From: Cellvibrionaceae bacterium
Lineage (GTDB): Bacteria > Pseudomonadota > Gammaproteobacteria > Pseudomonadales > Cellvibrionaceae
Direction of reading: 5' to 3'
NCBI GenBank assembly: GCA_021151695.1
Contig: JAGKWU010000020.1
Location: forward strand, 58,799-122,798
DNA: 64,000 nt
How positions within the stretch are numbered: the stretch's first letter is position 1; each line of letters opens with the position of its first letter. Below the pieces are notes generated by a model. That model had not been told where the DNA came from. It worked only from the letters and a program-made list of their open reading frames with translations, and searched no databases. Both the position numbers and the translations under genes were made by a program. This document shows, in pieces, positions 17,177 through 26,424 of the stretch.

Positions 17177-20059
17177 GTGAAATTCGAAAACAATAAATTG
17201 TCCCTAGCAATTGGATTAGTGCTTACAGGTAGTGCCGGTTTAGTATCAGGTTCAGCTATGGCGCAAAGCGAAGGTGCCATTGATGAGGTAATCGTAACGG
17301 GCATTCTGCAAAGTGTTAAAACATCAATGGAAAACAAACGCTCAAGCGATGTAATTTCCGATGGCATTGCCTCTGAAGACTTGGGTAAATTTCCAGATCA
17401 AAACGTAGCGGAATCGCTTCAGCGGATTACCGGTATTTCGATTGACCGCGATGGTGGTGAAGGTCGCTCTGTTACAGTGCGTGGCTTTGGGCCTGAATTT
17501 AACGCGGTGTTATTGAATGGTCGTGTGATGGCCACCGATGGAGGCAATAGGGATTTTAGTTTTGATATCCTGCCGGCCGATTTAATCAGTGGTGCAAACG
17601 CTTATAAAACCAATACCGCCGATATATTGGCTGGCGGTATTGGCGCGACCATTAATTTGACAACAGCTAAGCCCATGGATAAAGAAGGCTTTCGCTCATC
17701 CTTTACGGCAAAGGCAACTGACGACCGTTTACGCGGGGAAATTAGCCCATCGTTTTCAGGCGTAGCCAGCTGGTCAAATGATACATTGGGTGCGCTGGTT
17801 TCTCTGAGTCACAGCAAGCGCAAATACGAGGATGACAATATCAGCACTGAAGGTTGGAACAAGCTTTCAGCCTATGATGCCAATGGTGGTGCAATTAATT
17901 TTAATCGTGCAGCCACTTATGTTGATCCCAATAATCCTTCAAGCCAATTGTTGTCTGTAACAGGCGAGGGCGACTTGAAAAAGGATGTTTATTTCCCTCG
18001 TACATTGGCAATGAATCACGATACCGGTGAGCGCACACGTAATACAGGCACAGCCGTATTCCAGGTTAAACCAACAGAAAATCTGACATTAACCGCCGAC
18101 GCACTTTACTCCAAATTTGTTGTGGATTCTGATGTGTTATATACCGGCGCATGGACTAACGACTGGTCTCTGGATCAATCCGGTTTGCCTGAACAAACTG
18201 GTTGGAAAACTGCCAATATCGACAAGAATCAGACCTTAACGGCGTTCAGCTATTCACCCAAATGGAATACCGGGTGGGATCCAAAGTACCGCGTAATGTC
18301 TGTTGATACAGTGGCGAAAAAAACGGACCGTCCAACCTTGACCAAAGAATTTGGCCTTAATGCCGAATGGGTTCAGGATGAATTAAAAGTTACCTACGAC
18401 GTATCCAAATCTTCGTCGGAAGACACTGCAGCTGGCCGTGATCGTTTTGTAATTGCTAAAGATTGGTACGCAAACGCAGCGGTTGATTTGGGTGAGGGCC
18501 AGGGCAAAGAATTCCCTTCATATTCTTATAGTCCATCTATCAACCAACTCAATGGCGCTATTGAGTCTGATCCATCTGCACTTTATTCAATTCCCGGTAT
18601 GGGCAGCCATGGTGTGAAGATCGAAGGTGGTAACCACTTCGATCATTTATGGCAGCAAAAACTGGATGTTGAATATTCAGCTGATGCAGGCATCCTGACA
18701 AAAATCAAGGCTGGCTTCTATCAGTCTGGTCGTACGAAAGAATTCTATAACGTTAGCTCCAGCAACAATACCTGGGATTTGTATTGGGATCATAAGATTG
18801 ATCTTCCCGATGAGTTCTTTACTTACGTATCATCAAAAGGCTTTATGGGTGGCCGCTACCCAACCATGATCAAAGTGGATGCGGATAAATATTTGGCGTA
18901 CCTGAATACGGATGAGGCAATTAATCAGCTGGATCCCGGCAAACAAGCATTTATTCGTGGGCTGCGTGACGGTTTGGGTGGTAAGTATGGTTACCTGACT
19001 CCCGTGAGACAGGATGGTAACTCAAATGCGCAAACTGAAAGTGCAAAAGAGTTCTATACACGATTCGATTTTAAAGGTGATGATCTATTTGGCCTTGAGT
19101 GGTCCGGTAATGTCGGCGCCCGCTATGTCCAGACAGATATCTCTGCTTACGGCTACCAACAAAATGTAGAAACCTTCGAAGATCGCGGTGATAACGAAGT
19201 TTATTATCTGCGCCTCTCCGATGCCGTCGCACCTGTTTGGGGTTACAACAGTTACAACAACTTGTTGCCATCAGCTAACTTAAGTTTGAATTTAAATGAT
19301 GAGATGATGTTGCGGTTTGCCTTTTCGGAAACTATGACTCGCCCATCTTTGTCTGCGTTGAACCCATCCACGAACGGTTTCAATCCGCGTAAACCTAACC
19401 CAACCGCATCAGCGGGAAACCCCAAGCTGAAGCCCTACGAATCACAAAACTTTGACGTATCTTATGAGTGGTATTACGCCGATGCGAGCTACATCAGTTT
19501 GGCATACTTCCACAAAAATACGGATAACTTTGTTATTTTCGAAAATAAGCTGGAGAGCTTTTTGCCCAACCAGGTTGAGTGGTTAGTAAATCGTCCACGT
19601 AACAACCGCGCGGTTTCCTTGGACGGTATTGAAGCTGCGGTTCAACATACTTTCGCTAACGGCTTTGGTGTGCAGGCCAACTATACCTACGTAAAACCTT
19701 CCAAAGAATTTGATCCATTCAACCCGGAAAATAGCTTTGGTTTAATTGGTTTGTCGGATTCAGCTAACCTCGTTGGCTTTTATGAGCACAATGGTTTGCA
19801 GATTCGCGTGGCCTACAACTGGCGCGATGCTTACCTGCAATCCATGTCAGGAGCGGCCGCCCAACCGGAAACACAAGAGGCCTATGGACAGATTGATGCC
19901 AGTGCAAGTTATGAGTTGAACGATAACGTAACCTTGATGTTAGAGGGCGTAAATCTCACTGACTCAATGCGTCGTTCGTACCAGGTATATGAAAATCGTT
20001 TGTTGACACTTCAGGATACAGGTACTCGCTATACCCTTGGTGTTCGTGTGAAGTTTTAA
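17177..20059 (+). CDS. TonB-dependent outer-membrane receptor without STN domain
   Basis: A 960-residue receptor of the same class as its two neighbours. The signal peptide ends SGSAMAQ. Plug motifs are IDEVIVTGIL (residues 33-42), GKFPDQNVAESLQRITGISI and TVRGFGPEFNAVLLN; the barrel ends LGVRVKF. The start is GTG 17177, which has GGGAG eight bases upstream. An ATG at 17123 lies inside a perfect palindrome and gives an unlikely N-terminus. The receptor heads an apparent unit with a halogenase, a degenerate halogenase and a GH35 galactosidase, so galacto-oligosaccharides are a plausible ligand (inference). Confidence 0.9.
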   Translation: MKFENNKLSLAIGLVLTGSAGLVSGSAMAQSEGAIDEVIVTGILQSVKTSMENKRSSDVISDGIASEDLGKFPDQNVAESLQRITGISIDRDGGEGRSVTVRGFGPEFNAVLLNGRVMATDGGNRDFSFDILPADLISGANAYKTNTADILAGGIGATINLTTAKPMDKEGFRSSFTAKATDDRLRGEISPSFSGVASWSNDTLGALVSLSHSKRKYEDDNISTEGWNKLSAYDANGGAINFNRAATYVDPNNPSSQLLSVTGEGDLKKDVYFPRTLAMNHDTGERTRNTGTAVFQVKPTENLTLTADALYSKFVVDSDVLYTGAWTNDWSLDQSGLPEQTGWKTANIDKNQTLTAFSYSPKWNTGWDPKYRVMSVDTVAKKTDRPTLTKEFGLNAEWVQDELKVTYDVSKSSSEDTAAGRDRFVIAKDWYANAAVDLGEGQGKEFPSYSYSPSINQLNGAIESDPSALYSIPGMGSHGVKIEGGNHFDHLWQQKLDVEYSADAGILTKIKAGFYQSGRTKEFYNVSSSNNTWDLYWDHKIDLPDEFFTYVSSKGFMGGRYPTMIKVDADKYLAYLNTDEAINQLDPGKQAFIRGLRDGLGGKYGYLTPVRQDGNSNAQTESAKEFYTRFDFKGDDLFGLEWSGNVGARYVQTDISAYGYQQNVETFEDRGDNEVYYLRLSDAVAPVWGYNSYNNLLPSANLSLNLNDEMMLRFAFSETMTRPSLSALNPSTNGFNPRKPNPTASAGNPKLKPYESQNFDVSYEWYYADASYISLAYFHKNTDNFVIFENKLESFLPNQVEWLVNRPRNNRAVSLDGIEAAVQHTFANGFGVQANYTYVKPSKEFDPFNPENSFGLIGLSDSANLVGFYEHNGLQIRVAYNWRDAYLQSMSGAAAQPETQEAYGQIDASASYELNDNVTLMLEGVNLTDSMRRSYQVYENRLLTLQDTGTRYTLGVRVKF

Positions 20060-20076
20060 TCCATCTCAATAATAAA

Positions 20077-20101
20077 TTCGTGGCACCTTGTGTGCCACGA
20101 A
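20077..20101 (+). other. Intercistronic hairpin between receptor and halogenase
   Basis: TTCGTGGCAC, loop CTTGT, GTGCCACGAA: a perfect ten-pair stem 17 bases after the receptor stop and 19 bases before the halogenase start, with no U-tract. It may slow or process the transcript rather than end it. Confidence 0.6.
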
Positions 20102-20120
20102 TCTACTAAAAAATCCAAGC

Positions 20121-21602
20121 ATGAAAAAGATATCTATCGTCATTGTCGGAGGTGGAACGGCGGGCTGGATGGCTGCCGCTGCATTTTCGAAGCTCCTTCC
20201 CAAAGCCTGGTTCGATTTAACCTTAATCGAATCGGAAAAAATTGGCACAGTTGGGGTAGGGGAGGCAACTATTCCGAGTATTCGTTATTTCAACAGACTC
20301 CTCGACATCGATGAGTCAGAATTTATGAAATGCACATCGGCCACTTTTAAGTTGGGTATTCAATTCGAAAATTGGGGCGCGCTGGGCGATAACTACATTC
20401 ATCCCTTCGGGGATTATCGATATAGCCTGAATGGAATGCCCGTCGGCATCCATCACTTTTGGATGCATGCAAAAAAAGGCGGCTACACAGAGGTGTTTGA
20501 AAGCTTAAGCCTTCCCGTGCAAATGTGCCGCCAAAATAAATTTGAACTACCGCAAACCGATAGGCGGGATTTGCGCTCTACATTTAATTATGCATATCAC
20601 ATTGATGCCTCTGCCTATGCCAGGTTTTTGCGAACTTATGCTGAAACCAACGGTGTGGTGCGCAAAGAAGGCGTTATCCAACAGGTTTTAACTGAGCAGG
20701 ATGCAATAACAGGGCTGGTGGTGGAGGGCACCACTATAGCGGCGGACTTGTATATTGATGCGAGTGGATTTGGCTCGTTGTTGATGGGTAAGGCATTGAA
20801 TATTGAATTTGAGGATTGGTCGCGTTATTTGATTTGCGATTCCGCTGTCGCTATTCCTGCCGAAAATCAACACTCTTCCCCCTACACCCGCGCGGTTGCG
20901 CGATCGGCCGGATGGCAGTGGTGCATCCCTTTACAGCATCGCTCTGGTAATGGCTTGGTGTACTCCTCGGATTTTATGACCAAGACTTCTGCCGAAGAGT
21001 TTCTAACCAAAAATTTACCTGGCGCCCCTTTGCGGGATCCAATACATCTAAAATTCAAAGCCGGAAAACGTATTAAAGCGTGGCACAACAACTGTGTGGC
21101 CATTGGATTGTCCGGCGGCTTTCTTGAGCCCCTTGAGTCAACCAGTATTTATTTGATTCAGGAGTCTATTTTAAAACTGATCGATTTTTTAAAAAATCAA
21201 AACCTTTGCCAGATAGCTATAAATACCTATAACAAATTGATAGATCTTGAATACGATCGAATTAGGGATTTTATTATTCTTCACTATGTACTAACCAAAC
21301 GGGATGACTCCGAGTTTTGGCGATATTGTAAAAATATGGACATTCCCGATTCCCTTGCCTACAAGCTGGATCTCTTTGAAGAATGCGGGCTTATAGAAAA
21401 CTATAACCATGGTTTGTTCCAAATTCCTAGTTGGCTGAGCGTTTTTATCGGGCAAGGGCTTCAACCAAGGTACTCTGACATTCGAGTAAACGGAGCCGAC
21501 CCTGAATACATTGCGGAGCAATTGGTATTGTTGGCGAGTAACGTTTCTGGTTTGGCCGGGGAGATGGAGACTCACAAACATTTTATTGAGCGCTATCTAT
21601 AG
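20121..21602 (+). CDS. Flavin-dependent tryptophan-halogenase-family protein (second copy)
   Basis: A 493-residue PrnA/RebH-family protein, similar along its whole length to the one at 7879. It has VGGGTAGW (residues 9-16), GVGEATIP (45-52), ATFKLGI with the catalytic-type Lys77, WxWxIP in GWQWCIPL, and FLEPLESTSI. All halogenase hallmarks are present. The start is ATG 20121; an upstream in-frame extension to 20088 falls inside the intercistronic hairpin. The downstream gene (21617) is a diverged paralogue. No tryptophan, pyrrole or NRPS biosynthetic gene is nearby, so the substrate is probably something tied to glycan uptake, not a classical natural product (inference). Confidence 0.85.
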   Translation: MKKISIVIVGGGTAGWMAAAAFSKLLPKAWFDLTLIESEKIGTVGVGEATIPSIRYFNRLLDIDESEFMKCTSATFKLGIQFENWGALGDNYIHPFGDYRYSLNGMPVGIHHFWMHAKKGGYTEVFESLSLPVQMCRQNKFELPQTDRRDLRSTFNYAYHIDASAYARFLRTYAETNGVVRKEGVIQQVLTEQDAITGLVVEGTTIAADLYIDASGFGSLLMGKALNIEFEDWSRYLICDSAVAIPAENQHSSPYTRAVARSAGWQWCIPLQHRSGNGLVYSSDFMTKTSAEEFLTKNLPGAPLRDPIHLKFKAGKRIKAWHNNCVAIGLSGGFLEPLESTSIYLIQESILKLIDFLKNQNLCQIAINTYNKLIDLEYDRIRDFIILHYVLTKRDDSEFWRYCKNMDIPDSLAYKLDLFEECGLIENYNHGLFQIPSWLSVFIGQGLQPRYSDIRVNGADPEYIAEQLVLLASNVSGLAGEMETHKHFIERYL

Positions 21603-21616
21603 TGGAGAGACTCAAC

Positions 21617-23020
21617 ATGAGTGACGAAAACGTAAAAAATATAGTGGTTGTTGGTAACGGAACAGAGGGGTGGATGGTTGCCTATATGTTGGCGTCTGCA
21701 TTCTCGCGGCTGGATATACGCGTGACTTATGCGAGCTCTGCTGACTCGTCGGCCAGGGATCAAGTTATCACATCTGTTTCCAACTACGCTGATTTACATC
21801 CACTGTTAAATTTGGCAGATGTCGATATAAAAAAATTCTTCAATTGTTGCGATGCGGTGCCCTATGTCGGCAACAGGTATATGGACGCTGGGAGAAACGT
21901 TGATTTTATCCATAGCTTTACCGGATACGAGCGCAGTTATGGGCGCAGAATAAACGATGATATGGTTCCCCTGTTGAAGCAGCTGATGCCGGATCTGGAG
22001 TATCAGGATTTCTCATTCACTGCCCAAATGGCGTTGCAAGGAAAATTTTATTCAAAAGAGAATATTCAGGAAAATGGTGGGCTATTGAATGGCTTGGGTG
22101 TTTCATTCCTTAAGAACTCGCTCCAGGAATTGCTGAAGGGTGCAAGAAAAGAAGAGTACTTCGCATATCTGGAATACTGCGATCTGGCAACAGAAGTAAA
22201 CCCGGATGGCAATATAGTGGTGTATTTTGATGGCAGCTTGTGTGAGGCTGATTTATACATAGATGTTACTGGTAAATCAGCCCTATTGATAAATCGGTTG
22301 GGAAAAAAGGACAGCTATCCGGCAATGGGAATGGATGTTAGTTGTTTGTTGAATGCCAAATCCAGGGAGGCCGTTGTGGCGGATTGTGTATATAACGATG
22401 GCGTGCTTTCCAAACGCGCAACCATCGGCACATATAGCCAGGACACAAGCTTTTCCCTGGGGCAGCAGTCAGAGGCTTTTATTTTTGCAAAACCCTGGGT
22501 CAATAACCTGATTGCCCTTGGGGAGGCTTCGGGGAGCTTTCCAAAGGTTGTTTATAGTGAGTTAGATTTGGTTATCACTCAAACCAGACTGCTTATTGAA
22601 GCTTTTCCCCATTCGAAGGTTTCCCCTCTGAAGCAACAGTATTTTAATCGGGCCACACACCAACAGTTGTATTGGTTGTACACCTTTAACTGGATGGCCA
22701 TACATTTTCACCAGATGATGATTGATTTCAAGGATCAAAAATCCCTGTATCGTATTCCTCATGAAATTCGTGAGCGATTACTGGTGTTTTCAAAAACAGG
22801 GTTTGTGTTTACGGAAGATCACGAAATTTTTTCGGACTCTTTTTGGAAGTCATTTTTTATTGGCAGCCGACACCTCTATGCCGGTGGGCTGGGTTGCCTA
22901 AGCAATAATGTGGAATTATTGATTGATTTGTTAAAGGAAAAAATATCGATTCATCGCGAGATATCGCAAATGAATGAGTCTGGTTATTTACCCTGCAAGC
23001 CTATAGCATCCGGGCGGTGA
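21617..23020 (+). CDS. Degenerate halogenase-family paralogue (probable pseudoenzyme)
   Basis: A 467-residue protein that keeps the halogenase fold layout: an N-terminal nucleotide-binding-like VVVGNGTEGWMVAYML and a mid-section ADLYIDVTGKSALLINRLG that matches the FxDASGxxxLL region of its neighbour. The active-site motifs are gone. GVGEATIP is replaced by RDQVITSV, the ATFKLGI segment by DAVPYVGNRY (Lys lost), no WxWxIP motif is found, and FLEPLESTSI is replaced by GSFPKVVYSELD. ATG 21617 has GGAGA eight bases upstream. It lies 14 bases after the intact halogenase and before the GH35 gene, so the pair is probably co-translated. It may be a non-catalytic partner. It could still bind flavin. 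Confidence 0.75.
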   Translation: MSDENVKNIVVVGNGTEGWMVAYMLASAFSRLDIRVTYASSADSSARDQVITSVSNYADLHPLLNLADVDIKKFFNCCDAVPYVGNRYMDAGRNVDFIHSFTGYERSYGRRINDDMVPLLKQLMPDLEYQDFSFTAQMALQGKFYSKENIQENGGLLNGLGVSFLKNSLQELLKGARKEEYFAYLEYCDLATEVNPDGNIVVYFDGSLCEADLYIDVTGKSALLINRLGKKDSYPAMGMDVSCLLNAKSREAVVADCVYNDGVLSKRATIGTYSQDTSFSLGQQSEAFIFAKPWVNNLIALGEASGSFPKVVYSELDLVITQTRLLIEAFPHSKVSPLKQQYFNRATHQQLYWLYTFNWMAIHFHQMMIDFKDQKSLYRIPHEIRERLLVFSKTGFVFTEDHEIFSDSFWKSFFIGSRHLYAGGLGCLSNNVELLIDLLKEKISIHREISQMNESGYLPCKPIASGR

Positions 23021-23043
23021 TTATTAAAGTGGAGAAGAAAACT

Positions 23044-24909
23044 ATGTCAGGTCTAAAAAAGATAACATCCAGGGCGACAGCTCAACTCTTGATTTCCCTG
23101 AGTTTGGGAGGTGCGATCTATAGTGAAGCTAAAGAAAACCCCACAACTCATAGCTTTGTTGTCTCCGGGTCGCAATTTTTAATGGATGGCAAGCCGTACC
23201 AAATTATTGCTGGCGATATGCATTACCCCCGAATCCCCCGTGAATATTGGTCGGATCGTTTTAAAAAAGCGAAAGCCATGGGACTGAATACGGTGACAAT
23301 GTATTCATTTTGGAATGTTCATGAACAGAAGCCTGGTGTATATAATTTTTCTGGACAAAATGATATAGCGAAGTTTATTCGCAGTGCTCAGAAAGAAGGG
23401 TTAAATGTTATTTTGCGCCCGGGGCCTTATGTATGTGCCGAGTGGGAATTGGGTGGCTACCCTTCATGGCTACTAAAAGATCGTAGCACGGTGCTTCGCT
23501 CTTCAGACCCCAAGCATAGAGCTGCGGTAAAGAATTGGTTTTCCCGGTTAGCGCAAGAAATCAACCCCTTATTATTAAAAAATGGTGGTCCTATTATCGC
23601 CATACAAGTGGAAAATGAATTTGGTGCGTTGGGCGAGGATATTGAGTACCTTAAAAATCTGAAAGAGGATATGGTTGCTGTTGGGCTCGGTGATGTTCAA
23701 TTGTTTACCTCTAATCAACCCTCTGATATTGAGAAAGGTTCTCTGGCCGGCATTCCTACGGTTGTAAATTTTGGTGTGGGTAATGCGCAAAAAGCCTACC
23801 AGATGTTAGAGCAGGCCCGCCCTGATGGTCCCCGCATGACCGGTGAGTATTGGGCTGGCTGGTTTGATAAATGGGGTGAGGCTCATCATGAAACCGACGG
23901 TAAGAAAGAGGCAGAAGAATTTCGCTGGATGATTGAGCGCGGGTATTCGGTTTCTCTCTATATGTTTCATGGGGGAACGACATTTGGCTGGATGAACGGC
24001 GCGGACACTCACTATGGTCATGACTATCATCCGGATACTAGCAGTTACGACTATGATGCCCCGCTTGATGAAAGCGGTACCCCGCGTTATAAATTTAATT
24101 TGTTGCGACAGGCAATTATAGATGTTACCAAAATAACACCGCCTGAGCTTCCTTCGCTAACACCTCATGTCAGCTATCCCGTAGATGCGATTAAGCTCAG
24201 TGCTTCTCTGTGGGATATGTTGCCAGTACCTGTGGAGTCCAAAAAACCAATGACCTTTGAAGAGCTCGATCAAAATTTTGGTTATGTTCTCTACCAAACT
24301 TCACTGGCGAAAGGTGACGGCGGAAAATTAGTGTTGAACGGTTTGCATAGCTACGCACAAATTTATATTGATCGTGAACTGGTGGGTGTAATTGATCGCC
24401 GTAGTGAAAATTATACGTTGGAGTTACCGCGAGTCGCGAAAGATTCTGTGTTGGATATTTTGGTGGAAAATACCGGGCGAGTTAATTATTCCAAAATTAT
24501 TCGGGAAGAGAGAGCCGGTCTGACGGGCGACGTTATTCTTGATGGAACGGTTAAGGAAGGCTGGAAAATGTATTCCTTGCCTATGGATAACATCAGCAAT
24601 ATTAAATTTTCGAAGAAAGCATGTTCGGGGCCTTGCTTCTACCAAACGACAATGAAGGTGGGTAAGCGCGCAGATACCTGGCTCGATACGAGAGGATTGC
24701 ACAAAGGCCAACTTTGGTTAAATAAATATAATATTGGACGCTTTTGGTCTATCGGCCCTGTTTACTCATCCTATTTACCAGCGCCTTGGCTAAAAAAAGG
24801 CTCCAATAAAATCACTTTTTTTGATTTACAAGGTGGCGACAACGTCGCGCCGAAAAGTACCAATGCTCCCATTTGGGGGGACATTACCAATGTCAGTGAG
24901 GCTCAATAG
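23044..24909 (+). CDS. Secreted GH35 beta-galactosidase
   Basis: A 621-residue glycoside hydrolase family 35 enzyme with an export signal. The (beta/alpha)8 catalytic domain (about residues 40-360) shows AGDMHYPRIPREYW, NTVTMYSFWNVHE, LRPGPYVCAEWELGG, QVENEFG (acid/base Glu near residue 189) and TGEYWAGWFDKWG (nucleophile Glu near 267). C-terminal beta-sandwich domains follow, ending with the GH35-typical GQLWLNKYNIGRFWSIGP. It should remove terminal beta-linked galactose, and in this locus probably acts on beta-1,3-galactan fragments. The start is ATG 23044, with GGAGAAG upstream; a GTG at 23017 overlaps the previous stop codon. It is the last gene of the module. Confidence 0.9.
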   Translation: MSGLKKITSRATAQLLISLSLGGAIYSEAKENPTTHSFVVSGSQFLMDGKPYQIIAGDMHYPRIPREYWSDRFKKAKAMGLNTVTMYSFWNVHEQKPGVYNFSGQNDIAKFIRSAQKEGLNVILRPGPYVCAEWELGGYPSWLLKDRSTVLRSSDPKHRAAVKNWFSRLAQEINPLLLKNGGPIIAIQVENEFGALGEDIEYLKNLKEDMVAVGLGDVQLFTSNQPSDIEKGSLAGIPTVVNFGVGNAQKAYQMLEQARPDGPRMTGEYWAGWFDKWGEAHHETDGKKEAEEFRWMIERGYSVSLYMFHGGTTFGWMNGADTHYGHDYHPDTSSYDYDAPLDESGTPRYKFNLLRQAIIDVTKITPPELPSLTPHVSYPVDAIKLSASLWDMLPVPVESKKPMTFEELDQNFGYVLYQTSLAKGDGGKLVLNGLHSYAQIYIDRELVGVIDRRSENYTLELPRVAKDSVLDILVENTGRVNYSKIIREERAGLTGDVILDGTVKEGWKMYSLPMDNISNIKFSKKACSGPCFYQTTMKVGKRADTWLDTRGLHKGQLWLNKYNIGRFWSIGPVYSSYLPAPWLKKGSNKITFFDLQGGDNVAPKSTNAPIWGDITNVSEAQ

Positions 24910-25055
24910 TATTTTTACTAGCTTAACGAGATAAAATTTTTATAGGAGGTTCATGTTCAAGGACTGAACACCTTCTGAAATGCGATTAGTAGAGAAATAG
25001 CAGCAGCCTCAACGGCCGCTGCTAGTCAATGAACCTGTTTTTACGAACTCACGGA

Positions 25056-25292
25056 TTAGTGAGCTTTGGCAAAGACGGTTACCGATGTGCCCTCCACCAT
25101 AACCGCAGATGACAAGCCTGTTACGTTGCTGGCTCCGGTACTATTGAGTACTTGCGTCCAGTTGCCAGCGGGTAGGTTGACGTAGCGATTGGCTCCGCTG
25201 CTGTAAACCACAAACAAATCGGCGTTATCGGTAGGGTAGGTGATGTAATTCGTTACCAGCTCGCCGTTAAACTCCATGGGATTCCCACTCAA
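25056..25292 (-). pseudogene. Orphan C-terminal fragment of a GH13-type (pullulanase/amylase-like) enzyme
   Basis: About 78 codons that read like the C-terminal beta-sandwich of GH13 enzymes (NYITYPTDNADLFVVYSSG, VNLPAGNWTQVLNSTGAS, VMVEGTSVTVFAKAH then stop). No catalytic domain is present upstream: the frame stays open a little past 25292 and then runs into the 3' end of the YgjP-like gene. It is most simply the tail of a gene whose body was deleted. A separate small carbohydrate-binding protein is less likely because no export signal or convincing start is seen. Confidence 0.6.
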
Positions 25293-25340
25293 GGCATATG
25301 AGTTAATTACTGAGGGGATAGCGAGAGAGAGTCTGCGGGG

Positions 25341-25847
25341 TTAGCGGTAAAGCGCGCCATGCAAATCCATGTGGGTAAGATAAAGACGTAAGTCAAGTTC
25401 ATATTGATGGTAGTTGGGTTCCATGTGACGGCAAAGTTGATAAAAAGACTTGTTGTGCTCCTTCTCTTTAAAATGTGCCAGCTCGTGCACCACAATCATT
25501 TTTAAAAAAGCTTCCGGCACTATGCGAAATAGACTGGCGATTTTAATTTCGTTAACTGTTTTTAATTTGCTGCCCTGCAGGCGACTGATGTAATGATGTT
25601 GCCCAAGCGCATGTTGGATCACTTTAATTTTTGCATCGTAGCTCGCGCGACTCAGTGGTTGGGCTTTGCTCATGTATTGGTTTTTAAGTGACCAGGCATA
25701 GTCGTACAGTTGTTTGTCGCTACGAATTTGATGTGCTTCGGGATAGCGTTTGAGCAAAATGTCAGCAAGGCGATTGTCGCTGATGATTTGCGTGACTTGT
25801 GCGATGGTTTCTGCCGGATAACCGGTGAGATATTTAAGTGTCGTCAT
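25341..25847 (-). CDS. YgjP-like M48-type metallopeptidase
   Basis: A 168-residue cytosolic protein of the YgjP/DUF45 family with the zinc-binding motif HELAHFKEKEHNKSFYQLC (two His and a downstream His/acid set). The C-terminus ends THMDLHGALYR. Function in the cell is not well known. Its last 28 bases have a diverged copy at 4297-4324, in front of the DMT transporter gene. It lies just upstream, on the same strand, of the GH13 remnant. Confidence 0.8.
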   Translation of the reverse strand: MTTLKYLTGYPAETIAQVTQIISDNRLADILLKRYPEAHQIRSDKQLYDYAWSLKNQYMSKAQPLSRASYDAKIKVIQHALGQHHYISRLQGSKLKTVNEIKIASLFRIVPEAFLKMIVVHELAHFKEKEHNKSFYQLCRHMEPNYHQYELDLRLYLTHMDLHGALYR

Positions 25848-26424
25848 AGTAGCAGCGTGTTGCGAATTAATCTTTTATCGGACAAGTCGTCACGAATATG
25901 AAAAAAAACCGGTTTAGTCTCTTTGTGCCAGACATGTATTTTGAATGGCGTCAGCGTTTGGCTTGAGTGTGACGGCCATCAAGTTATTTTTGTGTGGGTT
26001 ATAAAAATACTGCGTTTGCTGCCGAACATAGGCTACGTCGAAATCCTCTTAAAATTAAAACGAAGTCGCACAATTTTTACAAAACTTGAAGTCTGTTCGG
26101 CAGCGAACAAAACGCTGTGGTGAATTATGTGAACCTTCGCCTCAGTCGCGTTACCCCCACAAGTTGTTGCGGGGGTTGCGTTCCCCCATCTGGGGCATTG
26201 GAAGGCAGATATGCGTTAATTTGGAACACAACAGGGCCGTTTATTTGCAGGCGCGTGATTTAAAGAAATTAATCTTGGCGTGTCAATGATTTTTTGGTGA
26301 TTTGTTCGGGTTTCTTTGAATTTTCGTGTCGTTAATTTGTTCGCATTATTCAAGTATTTAATTTGTGTTGGCTTGAATAATGCAGCAGACCACTTGGCAA
26401 AGTAGTAATTGCATGGAGGTTGTA
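25848..26424. other. Intergenic region upstream of exopolysaccharide genes
   Basis: A 577-base divergent promoter region between the YgjP-like gene and the sugar transferase gene. It contains a C-rich/G-rich stem (ACCCCC near 26151 with GGGGGT near 26169) without a U-tract, possibly a leader structure. No convincing small gene was found, and the short open frames there lack a ribosome-binding site and coding character. Confidence 0.45.

Noticed and set aside
7879..23020. Halogenated natural-product gene cluster
   Set aside because: The halogenases might suggest one, but no tryptophan-modifying, NRPS, PKS or pyrrole genes are near; the neighbours are receptors and glycosidases.
26086..26289. 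Small gene upstream of the sugar transferase
   Set aside because: The 67-codon frame has no ribosome-binding site and an unbiased composition and lies in a likely promoter/leader region.
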